From Prostheceraeus crozeri (taxonomy: Eukaryota; Platyhelminthes; Polycladida; Euryleptidae): a DNA stretch of 64,000 nucleotides. Position 1 is the stretch's first letter. Every line of letters starts with the position of its first letter. Below, one piece after another: positions 1 to 12,600 of the stretch. The translations under genes and the position numbers were made by a program. Location: positions 416,901 through 480,900 of the forward strand of contig CAJQUW010003400.1 of the NCBI GenBank assembly GCA_907163375.1. The letters run 5' to 3'. The notes under the pieces were generated by a model that saw nothing but the letters and a program-made list of their open reading frames with translations, did no database searches and was not told the origin of the DNA.

Positions 1-569
1 TGTCAAGTGGCTGGTATCTCTCAACAAACTTATCATGAAAAAACTTTCTATGCATACTATGCTAAATTGATTAATGACTCACCACCATCAACTCTGATGT
101 GAACTGTTAATTAAAAAAATTAAACAATAATCAAAATTATTGCAAAATTCATCTACAGAATGATCAAACTTGCTTGCTTGAGAATCTTCATACGTGAAAG
201 TTTGTCACTTAAATCTCCGAGTACTTTGCTTGTGTTGTATACATTTGGGAAGATCTGAGATACATATCTATATTTACAAGAGGAGAACAAGTTCCACTTG
301 TTTTGAAGCAATAGCAAGTGTCACATATTTTGCAAGTTCATGAGCTACATCAGTACATGTATTGGTATTTAAATGATTATCTCATCCACCTCATCTATCG
401 TCGTCCACATAAATTCTCCAAAAGTAGCATTTTCAATATCTTTCCGTTTTAATGTTTGCCATATCACATTATGCAACCATATTCTGTTCATTTTTCTGAC
501 TCATATTGCATGCATATTCAGCCGAAACCAAATTGAAAATTCATAGCTTGTGGATAATGAATTACTTAC
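1..569. other. Intronic sequence, no exon recognised
   Basis: Expected to be kinesin intron downstream of the last visible exon. AT-rich. A short open stretch on the minus strand near 370-470 has no convincing acceptor or kinesin similarity. The next motor exon is presumably left of base 1. Confidence 0.5.
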
Positions 570-630
570 ACTTAGCTGATATTCCACTTTCTCTCTTTCT
601 GAGCAAATCTTTAGTAACTCAGCGATGGCA
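570..630 (-). CDS. Kinesin-14 gene, exon 15 (motor, last visible exon)
   Basis: A 61-base exon from TTTTTCAG to GTAAGT. After completing the split Arg codon it reads [20 protein letters not shown], the kinesin helix and strand that follow the P-loop region. The frame agrees with exon 14. Confidence 0.8.
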
Positions 631-3600
631 CTGAAAAACATTCAAAGATTCGTTAATCATTAAATATGGCACGAATTGTACATGTACACATGCTGATTTC
701 AAAGTCACTCATCAATTAAGCTATAGAAACCTAAGAAAATTAGTAATAGAACGAGCTTGTGTTAATAGAAAAGATAGAAAATTACAAGACTACTATCAAT
801 AATTCTTCGTACGAGATGACGCGCTCATGCACTGCCGAAAACTGAAATTGTAACCTCATCAATAGTATAATTCCTTCCTGTTCTACATTATGCAAATGAA
901 TGTTACTCTACTTTTATCGAATGATGAGGATCTACATTTATTCTAAGATGTGGATCGAATAGCCGAATATAGAGGTGCTTCGGTGAAGTATAACTACTAT
1001 TTCAGCGTGACGTTAACTCCAAAGAGCAGCTACAACTTAGATACATTTCTCTATCACTTTCGTCAAGACTTCAAGTGGCATGTCGAGAAGAGCAGCGAAA
1101 GGGAAAGCTTGACAAGCAAAGTATGAAAATCTGCTTAATTTGACATGGCTAAGTGACATCGTAATCAATTTCATGGAATACCGCAGGATGTATTGATGAC
1201 CTGCTGCTGTTACGCTTACTTCTCAGTATTACGCTGACTTTTCAAGAACTTCGGTGCGTTACAACTCCTTCGTGCCTTTTATGATACGTTACAAGAACGC
1301 TAACTGACTTTATATTTTTTGCACATGTTCTTCATCAGGACGAAAATATTGTATCCATGAAATGTTTGATTTATATTCACAAAAATGAAATAAACACTAC
1401 TACTACTACTACTACATTTAGGATAACATGATATTCTTCTAAAAGAATAACACAATATAGTCTCTTTAAAGAAAGTAAGCGATAAGATAAAATCAGAACT
1501 TCAATGCCGTTGTACGATATTCGGTTTCCGGAGAATTAAGTAAGTAAGTAAGCGTTTATTCAAATATTGAAAATCGTAAAATTACAGAAAGAGACACAGA
1601 AAATAATAGCAAAAATACTGTCATTGAATCAATAACACATCTTGGAAGATACGTGCATGTATGAATTGACTACACAAACAAGGAATTTACGTAATAATTC
1701 AGCTGGAATATTCATTCAAAAGGACACACATCCAAGGAATGAATGAGTGGAGTCTACGTGATGTCTTCACACTAAGGATACATAAATGATCAGTACGGGG
1801 CAAACGAAGAGGAATCAACGGATGCAGTGGGTGCATTTTGAAATCGTTGAAGTTTTGCTTCAATACAACTTGGTACAAAAATAAATAAGGGGGCACAGTA
1901 AAGTAGCAGACTAGTAATTAAGGAATGATACACAGTGATAAGTTGTTTCACGGGAATAACAGGTTTTAGCATTCTTATAACATACATAATTAGCTTTCTG
2001 ATCGAAAAAATTATTTGCGGCTTTTGCGTTCCTTACAGGTCTAATTTTTCACAATGGCGGTTATTGATGACTATCCAGTCAACATAATTACTATCAAATG
2101 TACAAAGATAACTCCCACCAATTTCGAGGTAGAATTTCTATTAGATTTAAAGAGCACAAAATACGACAGTACTCTTTAAAGCTAATAGAAGTTCGACCTT
2201 AAAATTAGTGCCCTTGATTATCAATATGAATATGATCTCCCGTCGTTCGGTCAGCTACGTAAATCAACATAAAGTCCCATCTTTACCAATGACTTCGAAA
2301 CATTAGTAGAGGAAACTTCCACCAACGTGCAGCAGATGGGAGCAAGTAATAATGCTGGCGTTGTGATATCCCCAACTTAAAGTGATGATCGGAAAAAATA
2401 AGTCATAAAATCCTGCTACTTACTTAATTTCCCCTTGGGGAAAAAGAGAATCGAATAAATTCTTCTAGATGCCAAAGCTTAAATGCAAGTACCAGCATTT
2501 CAGCATTCAAATGCAAGTGCAAGTATTAAAGTCTGCTTCGATGCCTCATATTCACTGCTAAGTTTGAATATTAGACAGAGGTCACATTTTAATATCAATG
2601 CTACGGGTGCTATAAGTGCAACATCGGTGTTATATTTTAGAATTTCCTACCTATTTGGCTTCCGATCGGAAACAGAATAATAGATGGATTTTTTGGGGGG
2701 AGGGGGGGTAAACAAATTCATAGATAGATTTTCCGCTGTAGGAAATGTAATTATAGTTTAATTTTCCGTCTTTCAGACTACGTGCGAGTATATTTTATTG
2801 CTCTTTGATGCACTTCGTGTCAAATGCTGTGCATGTTGATGCAATTAAACAGTGAAGTATAGAATAAATAATGTCGCATTTTACATTTCAACACACAACA
2901 GCATATGTCACTTTTTGATAACTGCAGCGATGCTACGGAAATTCTAGCATGATGAGAAAATGTAAATCACAGCCTATGTTGTGATTTATAAGCACCCGGC
3001 GGAAAATCAACAACGCATCCATTCTATGATGTATTTTCCTACCGGAAAATGTATAAGGCAGGATAATGCAAATCATAACACCAGTAGAAAAGGATCATCA
3101 CGTTGCTTCTGTTCGCACCAAGTTGACAGAAGATCACGAATGAACGATGCTTCGGCCAGTTTATGGGCAGTGTAGCAGTAGCGAGTGAAGTGCCGTCGCA
3201 ATCCATGTGACAAGATGTTCTGTGATCACTTCATATCGAGAATGATTTTATGACCACACATGACCCCGCTTGTCATTGTCATGCCGAACATTTCGTTTGA
3301 CAGATTCATCTAATCAAAATGAATTCTGTATAAAAATAACTCAGTATTAAAATAATATTCATATCTTAAAAATATTTTAATAAACCATAAACACAGCTCT
3401 ACTGAGAAGTGACCCACTGGAAATAGCATTAAATTTTCCGATCGGAAACTAATTCTTGGAAAGTACTGTAGCAACGGATGAATAGATTCCGTGTCTGTAT
3501 CATGAAGTATCATCAACGCAGACAGGAAACTTGACATCCGATTGCCCGTCCTCTCGGCACTATGAGAAACAACTATTTTCTTTGAGACAATGCACTGAAG

Positions 3601-6600
3601 TTAACAATCTGCAACATTGGCAGCATCAACTACATCCGTGGTCACTGAGAATCTATGATTAGCCTAATCCAATAATATCACGCCATCGACCCTAAGAAAG
3701 GCCTTTAGGTCCATGGCAGTAAACAATGTCGCAAATAATAGCAACTGTAACAACAACAGCCTGAACAAGACATGAAGTATTATCTACCAATCATGACTCT
3801 GGAGGTGATCTGTATTTGCAAAATAATTATTTAAGAAATTCAGCTGCTTTTTCATTCGAAACGGAAGCATTCAACTTAGTAGATCGTGGCGACACATAAA
3901 AGAACAATCACGTCATCAATAAAATAAAAAATTCATAATTACCGAATATTGACTCCGGGATCATTTGGAGGTCCTTGCATTGTATAAGTCTTTCCACTTC
4001 CTGTTTGACCGTAGGCAAGGATACAGATGTTGTATCCGTCTACACATGACGTGATGATCGGTAACACTTCTTTGAATACCTGAAATCGGAAGAGCCACTA
4101 ACAGGAGGGTTTCATGATTCATACCCAAACACCACCTGTTGTTCCGCCTTTATTTTAAATATACTTGGCAGCGTATACTTAGCATAATATGCTTGGCAGA
4201 ATATAACAACTTTCACAAGAGAACAATGTCCGATATCTTCCTGTATCAGGGGCAAGTTCTCCTTGACAGGTATTTGCCCCTTATAAAGGAGCAAATACTC
4301 GAAACCTCGGGTCTTGACAGTTGGCGTGTCGTACGTTTCAATAGAAAGTACACGCATAGTACATTAAAGTACTATTAGTTAGTACACGTAAAGTACACTG
4401 AAGTACGCATAGTAAAGTGCTAGGACGGTGAAGTTTGGTAAGCAGGATTATGCTATTAAGCAAATACATTTAGAAATGAATTTATCACAGTATGAATAGA
4501 AATAAGGTAGAAAGCATGTCGCTGTGAAAAATAGTAAAAAACGAAACTATACTTATTAAATTATGTAGTGGTTGTAGATCAGAGTGGTTGTAGATCCCCC
4601 ATTTTCCATGTCATAATTGTGTTTCGTTTTGCATTGATGTTCCTTTTGATGGTGCTGATGATTCAGAATTATATCCGAATTTTTACAAAGCTGATTATAA
4701 TTCGATACGATATCTACTAAGTGGTGTTGATTGGACTGATTTATATCTACGATCATCAGATGTTCAATCCTTTTGGGATGTGTTTTGTGATGTTCTTAAC
4801 AATGTCATTTCTGATACGAATCTTGTACCCAAAAATAGGAAAATGTCTGTTTTTCGATATCCTAAACATATACATAAACTCCGTTTGAAAAAGCAAAGAC
4901 TCTACAAAAAGCGTGCTAATGACGAATCATCAAGACGAAAATATCAAGAGGCATGTGAAAATTACAAAGCTAAAGTAAAAGAGTTCAACGAGACATTAGA
5001 AAATGACTTGATAGACAGTGGAAATACAAAGAAGTTTTATGCATTTGTGAGAAAGAAACTTAAACAAGGTTACAGATCTCTTCCTTTGGTCGATAGTAAT
5101 GGAGAGGTTATCTGTTCAAATATAGAAAAAGCCAACATCTTCAATAGTTACTTTGCATCTGTATGCGTTATTGACAATGGTTCACTACCTCGTGTAAATC
5201 TTCCTATCTCAACTCTTGAAGAATTGAGCTATGTTACCTTTCCTTCGGATACTATAATTTCTAAATTGAAGAAACTTCCGTTGAAGTATTTGCATTCACC
5301 AGATGGCTTTCCTCCTATATTTTTACATTGTATTGCTGATGTAATATCTGCTCCGCTACAAATTCTTTTTGAATGGTCGCTGTCCTCCGGAATATTGCCA
5401 TCTAATTGGAAACAATCAATAATTGTGCCATCCTTCAAAAAGGGTTCGCCAACATTGGTCCGCAACTATCGTCCGATAGCACTTACGTCTGTAATATGCA
5501 AAGTAATGGAAGCGTTTATAGTAGAAGCTATATCAACACATTGTGAGAAGACGAACATCCTGAGCTTGTCTCAACATGGTTTTGCAAGAGGTCGCTCTAC
5601 ATGCACTCAACTTCTTGATTCTCTCGATCTTTATTCGGCAGCTGTAAACAATGGTTACCCAGTGGACGTTATTCACATCGACTTTATGCGAGCGTTTGAC
5701 TCCATATGTCATCCCAAACTACTTTTGAAATTAAGAGCAATTGGAATAAATTATGAAATGTTCAATTGGATTAAGTCGTACATCATAAATCGCACTCAAC
5801 AAGTTATGGTTGGCAGGAGTAAATCTGAGGAAGTGACAATGATTAGCGGTGTACCTCAAGGTTCAGTTTTAGGACCCTGGTTATTCAAAATTTTTATGAA
5901 TGACATTGTACAATGCATGCATTCCCCAGCTCAGATTCGTTTGTTTGCTGACGACATTAAAATCTTTTCTGTCAGAGCGCCAAATGATACTTCTCTTGAA
6001 CATTCGCTAAATGATATTTGTCTATGGTCAAAAATTTGGCAATTGCCTGTTTCCTGTGAAAAATGTAAATATATTCCTTTAAACTCTCGTAGATCCGATT
6101 TATCTTATTCAATCGAAGATTACGCTTTGCCGAGTGATTCTATTGTTTGTGATTTAGGAGTAACTTTTACATCGAACTTGAAGTTTTCTGACCATTGTGC
6201 CAAAGTGTCATCTACAGCTTACAGTCGAGCATTCCTCGTATTAAAAAGTTTTACTACAGACAACCCCAAATTGCTTGTTCGCGCTTTTTGTTGCTTTGTT
6301 CGCCCAATATTGGAGTACTGCTCCCAAGTATGGAGTCCTCATTTGATTGGAGATATAAGGATTGTTGAAAGAGTACAAAAATATTTCACTAAGCAGGTTT
6401 GTCTGCGAGCGTCAATTGAATTTGATTGTTATAATGACCGTTTGATAAAACTAAAAATACAGTCCTTAGAATACCGTAGAATTCTACTTGATTTGACATT
6501 GACTTACAAAATTGTTCATGAACTTGTTGACTTACCTTTTGAAAATTTTTTTAGTTTTCATAACACAGCTACCATCTGTACACGTGGTCATTGTTATAAA

Positions 6601-9600
6601 TTGAGGTCTCTTGGTCGTGTACATTCGGATTGTCGTAAATACTTCTTTAGTAATCGTGTTGTTCAAATTTGGAATTCTTTGCCTGTTGATGTAATTTCCA
6701 GTCCCACATTATCTTGTTTCAAATTCAGACTACGACAGCTCAACCTATCACATTATTGTAAAGTTTTTGGATAATTGTACATGTTTTTCTCCTGGCTTCA
6801 CATAAGTGTTGTTCATCAACCAGTGTTGCCATTTGTAGAAGTTTATCTTCTTCAATAAACTAATTCTATTCTATTCTAAATTATGAAAATTAGATTTTCA
6901 TTCATTATTTTCCGCACTATCTTATAAGTTACAATTTGATGCTGTGAATCAGTCTCAAGCGATTTCTTACCATCAACTTATTTTATCAACAGCTATCAGG
7001 AAGTATTACTTTTTCAATATTTGTATTAAAGTTTAAAAAAACTTGCCTACAGAAAAATCTCTCAAAACATGCTAATAATTCAAAATTCAATTAGTAGATT
7101 ATCCTGTATGACAGTGGTGGGCAACCAAGTTGGGATAGCGAGCCACCAATTTTAGAAGGCAGTAGTATAGGCTTGATGTTCTTTTATTTTTTTGCATATT
7201 TAGGCTGCTGTACCATGCGTGCATGTGTAGTGGCCGCATTAGAACAAAATTTTACATGTCAATGTATACAGCAGTATTGTACACAATTAGCTATTTTAAT
7301 ATTAAGGAATCATTATTTACTTTCTACAATTCATATGAAAATTGGAGAGCGAATAGGCCTATGACTAATCATGGAAGCTTTCCTTTTATGTAGTTAAACG
7401 GCAATTTGACTTTTTTGGTGATTTTACCGACATTAGCTTATTTCATCGAAAATCAACGGTCTGTTAGTGCAGTGCAACTATCCGCCTGGAGGTCGCACAA
7501 GACAAAACCGATTTTGCTACAATTATTGTTCATGCTACACGTACAGCTCATTTAGTTGTTAATTAATGGTTTTGCAAATTCTAAGGATGATCCATCACCC
7601 TTAGATGCACCTCCCAAAGGTCGAAGTGGGAGTGAGTCATTTTCACATCTTCGATTCAAATAATGTCCACGAGCCACTTTAGATATAAGAAGCGGTGGCG
7701 GGCCACGCGTAGCCCACCACCTGCTTTATGAATATTCAAGCAGAAGTTGTATCATTTTTATGAGTGGCTTTATCATAAATGATAATCAATCAAGTTCATT
7801 TTTTATTAGTACTTCATAGATATGATGTGCTCATTTCGTAGCCGGCAGGGCTTCATCCTAAATCTGCACATTATGTGCATTATCTGTTCAATCTGGTTGA
7901 CGGAAGTTTCGTGAGTTATCAGTCACCATCTCTAACATCGAGGGCGACTCCTTTATGGATGAAAGGTCAAGTGTATGACGCGTGTATGAGAAGGTGCATG
8001 ATATACGGCAGAGAAACATGGCCCATGAAAGTCGAAGATCAGCAAAAAATGGTGACAGCAGAACGCAGAATGATCCACTGCATGATGGGCGTATCTTTGA
8101 ATAACAAGTTCGCTTTTCCATGCTTCGCCAGCTTCTTGGAATAGAAGACATCAAAACCGTCGTAAAAGGAACCGTCTTAATGGTTCGGGCATGTTCTCCA
8201 GAGGATAACTATGTCAAGAGGGCGTATGGCATGGACCTACCGTGGTCAACGCCGATAGATCCCCCAAAGAAGACGTGGCGCGAAACGGTGCTTGCTGATT
8301 GGAAGGAGCTTGGCCTGAAGGACAGTGATGCTCCCAACTGTGGATTGTGAAGAAAATTCACTGGGAAAAACCGTCCTCACTTACGAAGAATTGATAATGG
8401 ACGTGAAACGTTAAAACAAAAGTAAGTAAGTTTGATCCTAAAATCGGGGAACCTTCATCCAAAATATAACAGTCTGCAAACCTGTCTGCAAGAATGTTCT
8501 CTCACATATAACAGCTTTGTTGGTAAGTGTGAGTGAGATACACGAACGATTTGATAGCTATGAATAACATTGGACGATAAATTAACTGCACAGCAACTAA
8601 CGAAGATGGAAAAATGAGGAGAAATGATTAATTGCCATCACGCCAACACTTGATTACTAACCTCATCTTGGGTTGAGTTTGGAGTGAAAGCGCGATCAAA
8701 TTGAAAGACTTTCTTGGATGGCTCGGCAACTAAAATATCTTGATCAGAAGGAAAGGTCAATCTTCCATTTGAGGAGGGATCACATCGACATCGGCAGAAC
8801 ACTCGAATGTTTCCTCGAAGTTCTTGCAACTGCAAAAGAGGCGCATATTTGTAAGACTGTCAAAAAAGTTGAGAAGTCAAGTCACTGAATTACCTGATTG
8901 TAGAGAAGTTTTCTTTGTAATGCTTCCTTTCGATATAGCGTCCTAAGTTCGTCGATCTCGGAACTCTGATTGCTTTCTGTTCGGCGTATATGTTGAACAG
9001 CACCAACAACCTGTTGTCAGAGGATCAGACATCAAGTGATGATTATATCGATTATGAATGGTCACGTGATATTGAAGCAATTTTTCTCCATAACAGAATT
9101 ATGAATTGAATCAACATATGTGTAGCAGAAACTCTACGTTTTCCTTTCTTCTCGAGATGCTTCACCCTCTCAGTTCCCAGTGAATATGTATGTAGGGTGA
9201 CTAAATTAAAAACACATGTCAAACATTTCCTCGACTATGCGGTACAGCATGTTGAAATTCACAAATAGCACCAGTAGAGGTGAGGTCTATGTCTGGTCGA
9301 GGAATTTCTCAACATGAAGCTGGCTCACGATCATGTGATCAGTGGATCTCAGAGGCAACAACTACTTAGTTTATGGGTTCACGATTTCATATACAGGTAT
9401 GCGATCCACTGTCTAACGAAAACCTCTTGATTCCACAAAACTTTTAAATCGCACTTGCTTCGTTGATGCAAGCCACAAAAAGAGAACACGTCACTCTGAC
9501 TGTATTTGCTTTGAAAAGGAGGCAGCAGCATTTAGCGAATAAAGGAAAACCGGAAATAATTGATTTAAATTCTATTGCCTATATTTATTGGCCTGAATTG

Positions 9601-12600
9601 CATTGGGAAAGTTGATCAAGCTCATACAGTAAGCTGTAACTATCTTCGTTGGATTTTTGCGTTTATAACATTATCGATATTATCAACCGCTTTACATTAT
9701 CTACAAGGGTATAAAACTGTCGCAACCCGTAAAATCTTGCTATTCTTAGACCACAATGCTTGTAAAAAAATCACAGATTTTAAGAAGATCATGATCAACA
9801 GAAATTCATGCTATCATACCTCAATTAAATCGATATTTTCTTCAAATAGCAGGTATAATTTTAATTTTCAAAGCATGAAATTTCAAAAATTGCGTGTAAT
9901 TCATGCATATTTTCCCAAAGTTTCAAATTTGTACACATTTCCCAAAAAATTCTAAAAAATAAATACAGACGAAATTCGGACATGTGCCACCACCTGGCAG
10001 TAGGATGTTAATACTAAAATATCGTTGAGAAACAATAACAATGACCCGTTGTGCATGAAAAAACTTTCAAAGATTCAAATATTGAACGCTGTCATTATCA
10101 AATAATTATTATTTATATCTTTTAGTGGAAGCTTTAAGCATACCTTTTCTAACTGCATCAAAAATTCCTTGTAGTCCGAGTCCATTTCGATCTTTATTTG
10201 AAATTGCTGCTTGTGCAAATGTTTCAGTTGTGTTTGTAATTGCATCAAAGTTTCTCGTTTGACATTATTATCTTCAGACTGCAAAAGGGAAAGAAAAAGA
10301 TGGTAAATGTGTTAATTAACTAGTTAATACATGCATGTCATTTTCTAAATATCCATCTTTTACCTTCTTAACCACTGCAGTCTTCGGACGATTCGCAGCA
10401 AGTGCTTCAAGCTTCAACATTGTAGACTGGCATTCTGACCGTGAGCTCGCAAGTTGTTCTTCTAATTCACGAAGCTAAAAAAGGAAAATAAACTGATTTG
10501 ATGAAAAGAATGAGTCGTAGTCTATAGAACAATATGCGATTATAAAAAATCTATCTATCTCTGAGTGATGCACGGCTTAAATCAGCACAGCTGAGCAGAA
10601 ACAGAGCACTGCATACGAATGATAAAATGATGCTAACTGATACATAACTACTGAATTCGAATTCTTTATATTACAGATATCAGCATGTTGAGTGAAAATG
10701 ATGAAAAGATGAGTGAAGACTTGAATGCTGCTGTCGTATGGATGTGTCGGCCTACTGCTATTAATGTCACGTTCAGCAATTATGTAATTTGGAGGCTAGG
10801 TTCAAATATTACAGGGGTACTAAACGTGTGGTCCGCTAGCACGTTGCAGCTAACCCGCGTTCTATCTAAGCAGCGTTCGAAATAGGTAGTCACCATGGAA
10901 GCAAAGCAATGATCATGATCCAAATTAGCCAGGTTTGCTTATTCCATTCAGAGAGGTCAAGCTGCTTTCTTTCAACTAATGAGATTTCTTTGTCAGTGTG
11001 GGTCTCATCAGCAAAATACCAGATAGATGATACATAAGAGTCGGAGCGACTTTAACTTGACTTTGATAATGAATTCAAACATTTTAATGCAAATCTCATT
11101 AACTTAAACGGCCTTTTGAGTAACCCAGTAATTTAAAAAATGGAGGCATGCAGCCACAGGGTACATACAGAAGTCCTAATAAAGATTTCCAAAACTTCCC
11201 CAGGATTTCAAGGACTAAGATAATGAAATTCCAAAACCTACCAAGGAATACACAACGACTGAGTATATCCGTGAACCAAGATAATTACACTTTTGTATAG
11301 TAGAACGATGAAGTAGAAACATTACTAAAATTGTACTTCGCATCTGCACGTCATTACGCAAAGTAGAATTTAACTCGCTCATGAAATTATCACGTTGTAT
11401 CATCCATTAATTATATTCAATTCAAAATAAATCATTGGCGCAATAGCGGAGTATACAAAATCATCATTTTTTTGTAAACGATTCAGATAAAGTAGTGCAA
11501 ATAATTAATGAAGAAGTGTCATCTTCATTATCGCTTGTTACAAATTTACATCATAATTGCAACTAAAAATCAAACACTTACAAGACATTTCTCAAACCAA
11601 AAAATGGAAACAAGTTATTTCAGTTGCTCCTTCAAATAAAGATAGTTGTCAATAATGAGAAACTCTTTTGCTTCAATGTTTGCAGTTTCTCCTTTTAGGC
11701 TGCTCCAATTTGCTAATTTCAAGAGACAAACGCTTCTTCTCTTTCCGTTCCTTTTTCCAATCTGCCTCCTTTTCTTTTCTTCGTCGAGCCATCATAATAA
11801 ATAAATAATAAAAAATCTGCCATCATATAGTATAGCCAACATCATAATTCCACAAGCTTCCCTAAACTCTGTTTGACTTGAGGCAATTTTTTCACATGTG
11901 ACCTGGCTTCAAAGCCAACATATGCTGTTTGAAAAGTTCTCAAGCAAACTTGGTTAAACAATCATCTGAAGAAGTAGTGCAAAATCAAAATCAAAATCAA
12001 CTCCTCGACTTGATATTATACAACAGACAGGCAGAGAGAGAGAGAGAGAGCTATAATGACAAGATATCGTAAAAGTTGTAATATTCATTGATAAAACATT
12101 ATTACATAAGGAACAATTTTAAACATTGAACTGTACAGTGCACATAGAAATCTCAATGAACGTGAGTTGTGCCTTCAAATCAATGGATTGCCATTTCATA
12201 GTCATTTTCACTCCAACTTATCAGAAATGTAGCACGGCTACATTAAAAACTTCTAGACAAAAAAATACTAAGATCTCATCATTTTGCAATGAATTACATG
12301 TTGAATCCGTATAGATGACTATGTGAACGTCCAAATTTCAAATGTATTCCAAACTAGAGCGAAATAAGAGAACTGACCTTGACTGCTGGATAGAACAGTA
12401 TATCTATCTAAACATAAGAGAATTCCATCAAAAGAAAGAAAGAAAGAAAGAAAGGATTTATTCACGGCATGATGCATGCATGTTTAAACAAAGTTTAAAC
12501 AAAGTGAACTGATTTGTCATGAATATATTTCACGATGCCCTTCGCCCGATTTTTATAAAGTGAAACTTCGGGAGGAAATAAAGATGGTGTACAATGATCA

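Noticed and set aside
370-470. Minus-strand open stretch as the next kinesin exon
   Set aside because: No credible acceptor and no similarity to the motor segment expected after exon 15.
9575-9955. Plus-strand frame of 126 codons
   Set aside because: Lies in a kinesin intron, low-complexity hydrophobic/basic composition and no recognisable family.
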